Assembly: GCF_018128225.1 (NCBI RefSeq)
Contig: NZ_CP072377.1
Span: 496,001-560,000, forward strand
Length of the DNA stretch: 64,000 bases
Direction: 5' to 3'
DNA from: Leptotrichia sp. oral taxon 218
GTDB taxonomy: Bacteria; Fusobacteriota; Fusobacteriia; Fusobacteriales; Leptotrichiaceae
A program made the translations under genes and the position numbers. The notes beneath the pieces were generated by a model. The model worked only from the letters and a program-made list of their open reading frames with translations, did not search any database and had not been told where the DNA came from. Below, in pieces: positions 25,189 to 33,925 of the stretch (positions are counted from its first letter, which is position 1; every line of letters begins with the position of its first letter).

Positions 25189-26370
25189 ATGGGAATAAAT
25201 AAAAGGCTTGATTTGGGTGAAATTAGAGACAGAATTGATGAAATTGATAGCAAATTAGTGGAACTTCTGGAGGAAAGACTTACGATTGTTCAAGAAGTTG
25301 CACAGTTTAAAAAGCAGACTGGGAAAAAAATTTTTGATGAAGTTAGGGAAAAGGAAGTTGTTGTAAAAAATTTGAAGAAAGTAAAAAATGCGGAACTTTC
25401 TCACTATATAAAAATAATTTTTAAAGATATAATGAATTCCAGTAAAGAATATCAAAAATTTAAAATTGGAATTAGTACAAAATATATAAATGATTTGGAT
25501 TTTTTTGACAAAAAGATAGGATATACTGGAGTTCCAGGGTCTTATGCGTATGAAGTTTTAATTAATTTACTGAAAAATAATAAAAAATTTGATGAAAAAG
25601 ATTTGGAAAATAATAAAAATATTTTTAATTTTAAAAGTCATAAAGATTTGGTGGAAGCGGTAAATAGTAAAAAAATTGATATTGCAATTTTACCGATTGA
25701 AAATTCGATTGTGGGAGAAGTGCGGGATAGTATTGATTTGATTAATAAAAAAAGTATTCATATAATTGGAGAAGTTCAGCATAAAATTTCGCATAATTTG
25801 CTTGGAATAAAAGGTAGTAAAATTGAGGATATAAAAAATATTTATTCACATGAACAGGCATTTATGCAATGCTCGGAGTTTTTGGCTAAACATGACTGGA
25901 AACTTAATAAAATGTCGAATACGGCGATTGGAGCGAAATTTGTTTCAGAATGCAAAAATATTGAAAATGCTTGTATTGCGAATAAAAAAACTAAAGAAAT
26001 GTATGATTTAGAAATTTTATGTGAAAATATTAATAATGAAAAAGAAAATTATACGAGATTTTTTGTCATTTCAAATGAGGACATTGTGCTTGACAAAAGT
26101 AATAAAATTAGTATTGTAACAAGTGTAAATGATAAGTCTGGAGCACTTGTGGAACTGCTTCAAATTTTTTATGAATATCATTTAAATATGGTAAATTTAA
26201 AATCTCGACCTCGTGAAAGTAAGCCATGGGAATATTATTTTTACATTGACTTTGAAGGGAACATTAAAAATGAAAATGTAAAAATGGCACTTGAAAAGAT
26301 TAGGGAAAAATCAAATTATTTGCAAATATTGGGAAATTACAAAGTTTATAATTTACAATTAAATCAGTAA
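25189..26370 (+). CDS. pheA: Bifunctional chorismate mutase / prephenate dehydratase
   Basis: Converts chorismate to prephenate and then phenylpyruvate for phenylalanine. Residues 1-85 are an AroQ-type chorismate mutase (RDRIDEIDSKLVELLEERL, QEVAQFKKQTGKKIFD). The dehydratase follows (GYTGVPGSYAYE, LPIENSIVGEV, SHEQAFMQC, and NYTRFFVIS with the key TRF). The C-terminal ACT domain (GALVELLQIFYEYHLNMVNLKSRP, then WEYYFYIDFEG) is the phenylalanine feedback site. Length is normal at 393 aa. Its promoter touches the right edge of an IStron. It heads a run of aromatic-pathway genes. Confidence 0.95.
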   Translation: MGINKRLDLGEIRDRIDEIDSKLVELLEERLTIVQEVAQFKKQTGKKIFDEVREKEVVVKNLKKVKNAELSHYIKIIFKDIMNSSKEYQKFKIGISTKYINDLDFFDKKIGYTGVPGSYAYEVLINLLKNNKKFDEKDLENNKNIFNFKSHKDLVEAVNSKKIDIAILPIENSIVGEVRDSIDLINKKSIHIIGEVQHKISHNLLGIKGSKIEDIKNIYSHEQAFMQCSEFLAKHDWKLNKMSNTAIGAKFVSECKNIENACIANKKTKEMYDLEILCENINNEKENYTRFFVISNEDIVLDKSNKISIVTSVNDKSGALVELLQIFYEYHLNMVNLKSRPRESKPWEYYFYIDFEGNIKNENVKMALEKIREKSNYLQILGNYKVYNLQLNQ

Positions 26371-26421
26371 AATATTTAATTTGATTTAATTTATTTATTT
26401 AAAAAAGGATAAAAATAAAAT

Positions 26422-27177
26422 ATGAGATTAGATAAATTTTTGGCAAATTCTGGAATAGGGACAAGAAAAGAAGTCAAAATTATTTTGAAAAAAGGGAAAA
26501 TAACAGTCAATGAAAAAATCGTAAAAGATGCAAAAATTCAAATTGACGAGATTAAAGATAATGTGAAAATTGAAGGTGAAAAAATTACTTATAAACCTTT
26601 TGTTTATATAATGATGAATAAACCAAGTGGAGTTATTAGCGCAACAGAAGATGGTAAACATAAAACTGTGATTGATTTACTTTGTGAAAAATATAAAAAT
26701 TATAAAGTTTTTCCAGTTGGAAGACTGGACATTGACACGGAAGGTTTGCTTTTGCTCACAAATGACGGAGTTTTGGCACATAACTTACTCTCGCCGAAAA
26801 AGCATGTTGACAAAAAATATTATGTGGAGTTAAAAGAACCTTTGACAATTGAAAAAAAGGAAATTTTGGAAAATGGAATAAAATTGGAAGAAAATTTTGT
26901 GACAAAAAAGGCAAAAATCGAAATTATTGATAAAGATAAAGTTAAAGATAAAAATAAAAATATAGATATAAATATAAATACAAATGAAGTAAATTCGGTA
27001 TTTATAACGATTTCGGAAGGGAAGTTTCATCAAGTTAAGAGGATGTTTAAGTTTGTTGAAAACGAAGTTTTATATTTGAAAAGGGTTAAAATGGGAAAAC
27101 TTTTACTTCCTGAAGACTTGAAATTGGGAGAATATAGAGAACTGAGCGAAGAAGAAATGAATTTGATTTTAAATTAA
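26422..27177 (+). CDS. 16S/23S rRNA pseudouridine synthase, RsuA/RluB/RluE/RluF family
   Basis: A 251-aa protein. An S4 RNA-binding domain occupies residues 1-60 (MRLDKFLANSGIGTRKEVK, GKITVNEKIV). It is followed by the catalytic domain with MNKPSGVIS and the motif VGRLDIDTEGLLLLTND, where the aspartate after RL is the nucleophile. HVDKKYYVELK and KFHQVKRMF complete the family pattern. An Asp/Asn/Lys-rich insertion (about residues 173-192) is low in complexity and not conserved in the family as I know it. The target uridine cannot be assigned from sequence. Confidence 0.92.
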   Translation: MRLDKFLANSGIGTRKEVKIILKKGKITVNEKIVKDAKIQIDEIKDNVKIEGEKITYKPFVYIMMNKPSGVISATEDGKHKTVIDLLCEKYKNYKVFPVGRLDIDTEGLLLLTNDGVLAHNLLSPKKHVDKKYYVELKEPLTIEKKEILENGIKLEENFVTKKAKIEIIDKDKVKDKNKNIDININTNEVNSVFITISEGKFHQVKRMFKFVENEVLYLKRVKMGKLLLPEDLKLGEYRELSEEEMNLILN

Positions 27178-27200
27178 ATTTATTTAAAAAAAATAATTAA

Positions 27201-27229
27201 TCGAAAAAAAATTTAAAATGTGTTATAAT
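27201..27229 (+). promoter_or_regulatory. Candidate promoter for aroE
   Basis: TCGAAA (27201-27206), 17 bp, TATAAT (27224-27229) with a TG one base upstream (TGTTATAAT). The aroE start follows after 39 nt. Confidence 0.55.
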
Positions 27230-27268
27230 TGACAAAATAAAAGACGAAAATTTGGAAAGTGAGATAAA

Positions 27269-28087
27269 ATGGAAAAATATGGACTTTTGGGAGAAAAATT
27301 AGGTCACAGTTATTCTAAAGAAATTCATGAGATTTTTTTTGAATTAACTGGGAAAAGTGCAAGTTATAAAATGATTGAAAGACAAATTGACGAGATTGCT
27401 CAATTGATGGAAGAGATAAAAAGTGGAAAATTTAATGGGATAAATGTCACAATTCCATATAAAGTGGAAGTGATTAAATATTTGGACGAAGTTTCTAAAA
27501 TTGCAAAACAAATTGGAGCTGTGAATACAATCACTTGTAAAGATGGGAAATTAATTGGAGATAATTCTGATTATTTTGGATTTTTAAAAACTTTGAAAAT
27601 TAATAATATTGATGTAGAAGGGAAAAAAGTTTTGGTACTTGGAACTGGTGGTGCTTCTAAGGCAATTTACAATGTTTTGATTGACAGTGGTGCTGAAAGT
27701 ATCTATCTTGCTACAATTGAAGAAAATGATTCGTTTAAAGTGAGAACTAAAGATAGATTGATTCACTATTCAGCAGTTTCAGGACTTAAAAATATTGAGT
27801 TAATCGTAAATTGTACACCTGTGGGAATGTATCCGAATATAAATGACTGTCCATTAAATGACACAAATTTAATTGATACAAATGCCGTAGTTGACATTGT
27901 CTATAATCCTGAAGAAACTGTGCTTATGAAAAAGTATAGGCAAAAAGGTGTAAAAGTTATTTCAAATGGACTTATGATGCTTATTTCACAGGCGATAAAA
28001 TCAGAAGAAATTTGGAACGAAGAAGAATATAGTGTGGAAATTTTAGAAAAAATTCACGCTAGATTGTCTGAAAAATTATATAAATAA
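27269..28087 (+). CDS. aroE: Shikimate dehydrogenase
   Basis: Reduces 3-dehydroshikimate with NADPH. A 272-aa protein with the substrate motif GHSYSKEIHE, NVTIPYK containing the catalytic lysine, IGAVNTI, and GDNSDYFGF with the catalytic aspartate. It has the nucleotide-binding VLGTGGASKAIYN, then NCTPVGMYP, the DIVYNPEETVLM segment and NGLMMLISQA. All hallmark motifs are present and length is typical. It belongs to the aromatic cluster with pheA, aroK and the dehydroquinase gene. Confidence 0.95.
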   Translation: MEKYGLLGEKLGHSYSKEIHEIFFELTGKSASYKMIERQIDEIAQLMEEIKSGKFNGINVTIPYKVEVIKYLDEVSKIAKQIGAVNTITCKDGKLIGDNSDYFGFLKTLKINNIDVEGKKVLVLGTGGASKAIYNVLIDSGAESIYLATIEENDSFKVRTKDRLIHYSAVSGLKNIELIVNCTPVGMYPNINDCPLNDTNLIDTNAVVDIVYNPEETVLMKKYRQKGVKVISNGLMMLISQAIKSEEIWNEEEYSVEILEKIHARLSEKLYK

Positions 28088-28124
28088 ATTTTAAAATTTT
28101 GAAATTTGAAAGGAAAAGAAAAAA

Positions 28125-28979
28125 ATGATAAAAAAAATAGCACTGGCAATAATTTCTTTAAGTCTTGCAAATATAGGATTTTCTGTGACTAATCAAGAAA
28201 TGATTGATGCTGGAAATGTATATCAAAAGAAAATTTTTGACAAATATTTTAATGGAGCACCTTTGGTTGCGGCTGATAATACGGCTTTGATGAATAAAGT
28301 TTATGCGGAAATAATGAGAAATTTGTATGGCGAAAACAGAGGTTATTTTGACAAGGAATTCGCAAGGCTAACTGGGAATAGAAGATCGGACTTTAGATCA
28401 ATGTACGCTTATTACAGCGATTATGTTGTAGAATATCCAAAATTTTTGAAAAAAGCATTTGGAAACTTTTTGCAAGATGTGGGAGATATGCAGTCTTACA
28501 CTTATACAAATACATATTTAATACTTGAAACTTTTAATCTGAATATGAATACATATTTGGAAGGCGAAAAAAATGCTGAAACAATTGACCAGAATGTGAA
28601 CTCAGTTTATGACTATTTATATAGCATTGGAGATTCTAGAACAAAAGATGATTATAAAAAAATGTCAAGTGGTGAAATGGCACTTCTTGTAGACAAAGAG
28701 TACCAAAATTTGGAAAATATTTTGGATAGCCGTGCTGCGGAAGGAAAAATTGAAAAAAAAGCGGCTGCGGGTTCTAAATCGAGTTTGAAAAGATTAAAAA
28801 AACTTTATAGCAGTTACGACAGATATTTTGATAAATATATTGATGCTTCAAAATTATCGGCTGAAAATAAAGAAAAATTAAAAAAATTGGCAAAATTTGA
28901 AAATATTTCAAATCTTAAATTTATAGCGCAATCAATTGAAAAAAAAGATAAGGATAATGATAAAGCAAGTAACGAATAG
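28125..28979 (+). CDS. Secreted helical protein of unknown function
   Basis: A 284-aa protein with a signal peptide (MIKKIALAIISLSLANIGFS). The mature part is mostly charged and helical, with many Tyr residues and no recognised domain. The last 60 residues are strongly Lys-rich (KKAAAGSKSSLKRLKKLY, KEKLKKLAKFEN) and end in KDKDNDKASNE. It lies 37 nt after aroE, in the same direction, behind AAAGGAAAAG. A ribosome site (GAAAGGAG) just past its stop belongs to the next original gene, which is now displaced by an IS607 element. Confidence 0.55.
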   Translation: MIKKIALAIISLSLANIGFSVTNQEMIDAGNVYQKKIFDKYFNGAPLVAADNTALMNKVYAEIMRNLYGENRGYFDKEFARLTGNRRSDFRSMYAYYSDYVVEYPKFLKKAFGNFLQDVGDMQSYTYTNTYLILETFNLNMNTYLEGEKNAETIDQNVNSVYDYLYSIGDSRTKDDYKKMSSGEMALLVDKEYQNLENILDSRAAEGKIEKKAAAGSKSSLKRLKKLYSSYDRYFDKYIDASKLSAENKEKLKKLAKFENISNLKFIAQSIEKKDKDNDKASNE

Positions 28980-29012
28980 GGAAAGGAGATAAAAATAGTT
29001 TTTTTAAATGTG

Positions 29013-29041
29013 TTGATAAATATTAAAAAGTATGTTATCAT
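29013..29041 (+). promoter_or_regulatory. Promoter of IS607 tnpA, probably giving a leaderless mRNA
   Basis: TTGATA (29013-29018), 17 bp, TATCAT (29036-29041). The ATG at 29048 lies seven bases after the -10 box, about where transcription should start, and no ribosome site precedes it. Confidence 0.55.
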
Positions 29042-29047
29042 ATTGAT

Positions 29048-29650
29048 ATGAATAAAATATATAAGCCAAATGAATTTGGTAAAATGATAGGAAGAAGTGT
29101 AAATACATTGCAAAGATGGGATAGAGAAGGCATATTAAAAGCACGGAGAACCCCAACAAACAGAAGATATTATACAGAAGAAGATTATTATAATATTATG
29201 GGTATTCAACAAGAAAATGCTGAAAATCAAGTAAACGATGTAATTATATATGCTCGTGTTTCTAACCAAAATCAAAAAGATGATTTGAAAAATCAAGTAG
29301 AATTTTTAAAAACATATGCTAATGCTAAAGGCTATATTGTTTCAAACATTATAACAGATATTGGAAGTGGGTTAAATTACAATAGAAAAGGATTTAATTC
29401 CATTTTATATTCTGAAAAAAAACAAACGATATTAATTTCTTATGAAGATAGATTTGTTAGATTTGGATATAGCTGGTTTGATAATTTCCTTAAATCAAAA
29501 GGAAGTGAAATTATTGTAGTAAATAATCAAACTTTATCACCACAGCAAGAACTTGTAGAAGATTTGATTTCGATTATTCATATTTTTTCTTGTAGAATAT
29601 ACGGACTTAGAAAATATAAAAAAAAGATAAAAAACGATGAAGAATTATAA
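29048..29650 (+). CDS. tnpA: IS607-family serine recombinase TnpA
   Basis: A 200-aa protein. The N-terminal MerR-like helix-turn-helix (YKPNEFGKMIGRSVNTLQRWDREG, then RRYYTEEDYYNI) precedes the serine recombinase domain. That domain has VIIYARVSNQNQKDDLKNQ with the nucleophilic serine in ARVS, then ITDIGSGLNYNRKGFN and the DRFVRFGY region. This HTH-first order is the IS607 signature. It appears intact. The start ATG may be on a leaderless transcript. The reading frame overlaps tnpB by 14 nt, so the two are probably coupled. Confidence 0.93.
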   Translation: MNKIYKPNEFGKMIGRSVNTLQRWDREGILKARRTPTNRRYYTEEDYYNIMGIQQENAENQVNDVIIYARVSNQNQKDDLKNQVEFLKTYANAKGYIVSNIITDIGSGLNYNRKGFNSILYSEKKQTILISYEDRFVRFGYSWFDNFLKSKGSEIIVVNNQTLSPQQELVEDLISIIHIFSCRIYGLRKYKKKIKNDEEL

Positions 29651-30814
29651 AGGAATAAAAATTGAAATTAAACCTACAGCTGAACAGATTGAAAAAATTA
29701 ACAGAACTATTGGGACAGGAAGATTTTTATATAATTTTTACATAGCATATAACAAAGAAATTTACGAAAAAGAAAAAAAATTTGTTACAGGATTTGAATT
29801 TTCAAAATATATAAATAATGTTTTTATAAAAGAAAATCCTAATAAATCTTGGATAAAAGATGTTTCATCAAAATCTAATAAACAAGCTATAATGAATAGT
29901 GAAAAAGCATTTAAAAGATTTTTTAACAAAATATCAAATTTTCCAAAATTTAAAAAGAAAAGTCATAATAATCAAAAATGTTATTTTTTTAAAAATAATA
30001 AAACTGATTTTGAATTTTATAGACATAAAATAAAAATTCCCACTTTAAAATTTGTAAGATTAAAAGAATATGGATATATTCCTAAAAATGCAAGTATAAA
30101 AAGTGCTACAATTTCAAAAGAAGGTGATCGGTACTTTTTGTCGCTTATTTTAGAAATGAAAAAAGAAATTAAAAATTCAATTTCAAAAAAATTGGAAACT
30201 AAAGAAGGAATAGGAATTGATTTAGGAATAAAAGATTTTGCAATTTGTTCTGATGGACAAGTTTTTAAGAATATTAATAAAACTTTTAAAGTTAGAAAAA
30301 TTGAAAAAAAACTAAAAAGAGAGCAAAGAAAAAAATCAAGGAAATATTTGTCTTGCAAAAAAATGGAAAAAATCTTTATGAATGTAAAAATTTTCAAAAA
30401 CAAAAATTAGTAATAGCTAAATTGTTTTTTAAATTAAATTGTATTAGAAATGATTATATTAATAAAGTTGTTAATATGTTAACAAAAACCAAGTTAAAAT
30501 GTATAACAATAGAAGATTTGAAAGTTTCTAATATGATGAAAAATAGGCATTTGTCAAAGGCAATTTCACAACAAAAATTTTATGAATTTAGAACAAAACT
30601 TTTGAATAAATGCAAAGAAAACAATATTGAATTAAGAATTGTAAGCACATTTTATCCAAGTTCTAAATTATGTAGTAATTGTGGACATAAGAAGCAAGAT
30701 TTGAAATTAAAAGATAGAATTTATAAATGTAGCTGTTGTGGAATTGAAATGGATAGAGATTTTAACGCTAGTCTTAATCTAAAAAATGCTGAAAATTATA
30801 AGATTTTAGCATAA
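29637..30814 (+). pseudogene. tnpB: IS607-associated TnpB, one-base frameshift
   Basis: The first part (257 codons) covers the N-terminal domain and the first RuvC motif (GIGIDLGIKDFAI). The frame breaks in the A7 run at 30357-30363. The remaining frame (from about 30364) has TIEDLKVSNM with the RuvC glutamate, a zinc finger (CSNCGHKK ... CSCCG) and DRDFNASLNL with the last aspartate. Adding one A joins SCKK to NGKNLYECKNFQKQK, a sequence typical of the family, and gives about 392 aa. Unlike the IStron TnpBs, this one keeps its zinc finger. It is either inactive, slippage-expressed or an assembly error. Confidence 0.85.
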
Positions 30815-31020
30815 TAAATAATATATTCTAAATAAAAAAAGAAGGAGAATGCTACAATTTAGTGAAACAGAATATATTATATGTACCGATGGCTAGTCGG
30901 GAATTTACGGCTGTGGAGAGCAAAAACAAATACGAGTAGATATTTTTTATCAAAAGTATGTTCGTTGAAGCAGCAACATTCTAGTGTATTGAATATATTT
31001 TAATACATTTTTAGTAGCAG
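30815..31020 (+). ncRNA. Candidate omega RNA / right end of the IS607 element
   Basis: About 200 nt without coding capacity between tnpB and the next gene. It contains GC-richer blocks than its surroundings: a segment around 30888-30917 (GATGGCTAGTCGG, TACGGCTGTGGAGAGC) and a hairpin-capable stretch at 30961-30985 (GTTCGTTGAAGCAGCAAC). TnpB guide RNAs lie in this position. Boundaries and fold are unverified. Confidence 0.5.
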
Positions 31021-31029
31021 AGTTTTAAG

Positions 31030-31839
31030 ATGAATGAAAAAGATAAAGTTTATGGAGTGAAAAGTCCAATTCAGCCAGATGAAAATTCGACTTTTGTAAA
31101 AGCGTCTGATGTGGAAATTTCACAAAATAATAATTTTGATTTTAGAATATATAATGAGTTGGATGATTTTGCGGCGGAAGTTTTGGAAGGCGAAAAATTA
31201 TTGGATTATATAAATAATAGAAGAGAGTATTTTTTTGAGCCAAAGGAAGCGATTTTTAATGCTTTTGGAGAAGAAGAACCAGGTGAAGCGATTGAGACAT
31301 TTTCAGATTTTTACTATCAATATTTAGCTAAAAAGGCGGATAGCTTTTTGTATAAATTTATGTCAAAAGGTTATACAGAAGGGTTGAAAAAATTAGTTGA
31401 GAAAAAGGGGATTGATCCAAATAAACTTGATGTAAACTGGGAGAGCATAAAATCTAAAGAAGAAAAATATGAAGAATCATTGATTGATATTTTGTATGCA
31501 ATTTTAAATTATGAATTAAAAGCATACGGAATGGAAATTTTTGGAATAAATATGGGTTATGAATCAACTTTGTACTTTATAATTCCAGAAAAATCTTTCC
31601 TTAGATTAAATAAAGAAGCACAGTTATTTACAATTTTTGATATAAGTTTTCTTGAAACAATTTACAATGAAATTTATGAAGTAACTGGCGACCTTGGTAT
31701 TGAAAATGTGGAAATTGGAGATTTTATAGAAAAAAAAGATGACAATGAATATCATACTTTGTTTGCAGATAGTTCTAAAAACTGCATAATAAAAGATATT
31801 GACGAAGATGATGAAACAATGGTAAAAATTATACTTTAA
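31030..31839 (+). CDS. Hypothetical acidic protein
   Basis: A 269-aa acidic, soluble protein without signal peptide or membrane segment. I recognise no family. Notable stretches are FRIYNELDDFAAEVLEGEKLLDYI, SDFYYQYLAKKADSFLYKFM and a C-terminal acidic end (IIKDIDEDDETMVK). There is no ribosome site before its ATG; the bases upstream belong to the IS607 right end. Its original site, GAAAGGAG, is probably the one stranded at 28980-28987. Expression may therefore be reduced. The DUF4250 gene follows after 18 nt. Confidence 0.7.
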   Translation: MNEKDKVYGVKSPIQPDENSTFVKASDVEISQNNNFDFRIYNELDDFAAEVLEGEKLLDYINNRREYFFEPKEAIFNAFGEEEPGEAIETFSDFYYQYLAKKADSFLYKFMSKGYTEGLKKLVEKKGIDPNKLDVNWESIKSKEEKYEESLIDILYAILNYELKAYGMEIFGINMGYESTLYFIIPEKSFLRLNKEAQLFTIFDISFLETIYNEIYEVTGDLGIENVEIGDFIEKKDDNEYHTLFADSSKNCIIKDIDEDDETMVKIIL

Positions 31840-31857
31840 TTGGGGGATAAAAATATT

Positions 31858-32013
31858 ATGATAAATTTTGAAACAAAAGATATGAATTTACTTTACAGTA
31901 TTTTAAATCTTAAACTTAGAGATGAATTTAAAGATTTAGATGATTTAGTAAATTATTATGGAAAAAATAAAACTGAAATTTTGGATAAAATGGAAAAAGC
32001 AGGGTATTTTTAT
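31858..32013 (+). CDS. DUF4250-domain protein, exon 1 (interrupted by an IStron)
   Basis: The first 52 codons of a small protein, starting behind GGGGGAT. It reads MINFETKDMNLLYSILNLKL and continues RDEFKDLDDLVNYYG, then ends KMEKAGYFY. This is the DUF4250 pattern (short helices, LRDxxxxLdxL). The next codon, the first of the element, is TAA. Joining 32013 to 33926 adds NKEENQFKRK, restoring the family's C-terminal (Y)xxExNQF ending. The full product would be 62 aa, normal for the family. Function of DUF4250 is unknown to me. Confidence 0.85.
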
Positions 32014-32488
32014 TAAATAGTACAAGAACACTTGCGACTTTAGTCGTGAGATGAATTGTACGAAAATTTTAGTAAGCATATAGGGAAACTTGTATGTAGA
32101 CACGGAGCAAAACCGTGCAACAAAGAAACTGAACTGCTGGGAACTCTTAAAGCTAGTATAACCACAACATAATACCTAGGTAATAATATATGGTATAAGT
32201 GTGATGGTGGCGAAAGCAGAAAAAATATACTAGATGGTGCAAGGTTAAATCCTAAACATTATGATAATAGACAATCAGCAGCTAATCCTGAAAAGGAAAG
32301 TTCAACGACTATCCCTCGTGAGGGGAGTACAATACAAGCGATAGGTATTGGAAGTGGTTTCGCCTAAGTCCTTGAAATAGGATATGGATAAGATATAGTC
32401 TGTGCTTGTTAGAGATAACAAGAAGTTCATAAGAGAACTGCATAAATGGTAGCGTATTTATGTGAACGACGCTTCCCACTGTTGTGGG
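32014..32488 (+). ncRNA. Group I intron catalytic core (IStron copy 3)
   Basis: P (AACTGCTGGGA, 32132-32142), Q (AATCAGCAGC, 32273-32282), R (GTTCAACGACTAT, 32300-32312) and S (AAGATATAGTCT, 32390-32401). P4 and P7 pairings match copy 1. The variable loop after P differs (CCTAGGTAATAATATATGG), as expected for a peripheral helix. Confidence 0.88.
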
Positions 32489-32598
32489 GTTTTAAAAACT
32501 TTAAAAATATTTAAAAATAAATAAAAATATTACTTTTTTTGACAGATAAAATGTAGAATACATGGTATAATATCTCTGATGAAAAGGAGGTGATATCT

Positions 32599-33846
32599 AT
32601 GTATTTAACTTTAAAACAACAAGTAAAACATCTTAGTAAAAAAGAGTTTAGAAATTTAAAATATTTATCTCATATAGCCAAGAACTTAACTAATGAAGCT
32701 ATATATAATGTTAGACAACACTATTTTCAAAATAAAAAGTATTTAAGTTATAATGAAAACTATAAAATGCTTAAAAACAGTGAGAATTACAAGAAATTAA
32801 ATTCTAATATGGCTCAACAAATTCTAAAAGAAGTAGACGGAAGTTTTAAATCGTTCTTTGCACTTTTAAAACTTGCTAAGAATGGTCAATATAATTTTAA
32901 AGATATAAAATTACCTAAATATCTTGCTAAAGATGGATTTACAACTCTTATTATAGGTTTTGTAAGATTAAAAGATGATATTCTGATAGTTCCTTATTCA
33001 AATTCGTTTAAGAAAACTCATCAGGAAGTTAAAATTAAGCTGCCACCAGTATTAAAAGACAAGAAGATAAAAGAGATTAGAATAATACCAAAACAACATT
33101 CTAGGTACTTTGAAATTCAATATACTTATGAAGTGGAAGAAGTTCAAAGGGAATTAAATGAAAATAATGCACTAGGAATTGATTTAGGTATAGACAATCT
33201 GTGTACTTGTGTAACTAATAATGGAGCATCATTCATAATAGATGGTAGAAAATTAAAATCAATAAATCAATACTATAATAAGACAAATGCAAAATTGCAA
33301 AGCATTAAAGATAAGCAAAAGATAGAGCATATAACATTAAGGCAAAAGAGAATAACTAGAAAGAGAAATAATCGTATAAATGATTATCTTTCAAAAGCAG
33401 CAAGAATAATTGTAAATTATTGTCTTAATAATGATATAGGAAAACTAGTTCTAGGATATAATGAAGATTTTCAAAGAAAATCAAATATTGGAAGTATAAA
33501 TAATCAAAACTTTGTAAATATACCATATGGAAAATTAAGAGATAAATTAATATATCTATGTAAACTATATGAAATAGAATTTAAACTGCAAGAAGAGAGT
33601 TATACATCAAAAGCAAGTTTCTTTGATGGAGATGAAATTCCAATATACGATAAAGAAAATCAAAAAGAATATATATTCAGTGGAAAAAGGATAAAAAGAG
33701 GACTATATCAAACAAGCATAGGTAAACTCATAAATGCAGATTGTAATGGAGCATTAAACATATTAAGGAAAAGTAAAGTTGTGGATTTAAGTATCCTATA
33801 CAATAGAGGTGAGCTGGACATGCCTAAAAGAATAAGGGTAGTGTAA
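32599..33846 (+). CDS. tnpB: TnpB of IStron copy 3
   Basis: A 415-aa TnpB with an open frame and an intact triad (Asp in ALGIDLGIDN, Glu in LGYNEDF, Asp in NADCNGALN), and no zinc-finger cysteines. The start is the ATG behind AAGGAGG, with TTGACA and TGGTATAAT upstream as in the other copies. Segments match copy 1 (RQHYFQNK, IEHITLRQKRITRKRN) while others match copy 2 (YLAKDGF, DDILIVPY, GKLINADCN), suggesting recombination between copies. The unique change LYEIEFK replaces LYGIEFK. Confidence 0.93.
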   Translation: MYLTLKQQVKHLSKKEFRNLKYLSHIAKNLTNEAIYNVRQHYFQNKKYLSYNENYKMLKNSENYKKLNSNMAQQILKEVDGSFKSFFALLKLAKNGQYNFKDIKLPKYLAKDGFTTLIIGFVRLKDDILIVPYSNSFKKTHQEVKIKLPPVLKDKKIKEIRIIPKQHSRYFEIQYTYEVEEVQRELNENNALGIDLGIDNLCTCVTNNGASFIIDGRKLKSINQYYNKTNAKLQSIKDKQKIEHITLRQKRITRKRNNRINDYLSKAARIIVNYCLNNDIGKLVLGYNEDFQRKSNIGSINNQNFVNIPYGKLRDKLIYLCKLYEIEFKLQEESYTSKASFFDGDEIPIYDKENQKEYIFSGKRIKRGLYQTSIGKLINADCNGALNILRKSKVVDLSILYNRGELDMPKRIRVV

Positions 33847-33925
33847 AGCTATCAAACTTCTTAGAAAATTTTTGAATATTTTTAAAGATTTTAGAACCCT
33901 GCGACTTTAGTCGTGGGAGGTTCAG
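33759..33925 (+). ncRNA. Candidate omega RNA scaffold, IStron copy 3
   Basis: Same layout as in copy 1. The hairpin CCTGCGAC/GTCGTGGG lies just before the right end. The guide would start at 33926 (AATAAAGAAGAAAATC), that is, inside DUF4250 exon 2. The 5' boundary is uncertain. Confidence 0.5.

Larger units (their letters stand above)
28995..31022 (+). mobile_element. IS607-family element (serine recombinase TnpA plus broken TnpB)
   Basis: Carries an intact serine recombinase gene and a frameshifted tnpB that overlaps it by 14 nt, followed by about 200 nt of structured non-coding right end. Ends are approximate, since IS607 elements lack inverted repeats. The left end lies between the orphaned ribosome site at 28980-28987 and the tnpA promoter, and the right end between 30990 and 31029. 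Insertion separated the 31030 gene from its ribosome site. Confidence 0.8.
32014..33925 (+). mobile_element. IStron copy 3: group I intron plus tnpB, inside the DUF4250 gene
   Basis: A 1912-bp element, TAAATAG start after TTTAT and GGTTCAG end, like copy 1. The intron core, tnpB and right-end hairpin are complete, and no Y1 TnpA gene is present. Host gene repair on exact excision confirms both ends. Its tnpB is a patchwork of copy 1-like and copy 2-like segments. It sits 48 bp upstream of aroK, so read-through across it also matters for the shikimate genes. Confidence 0.92.
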
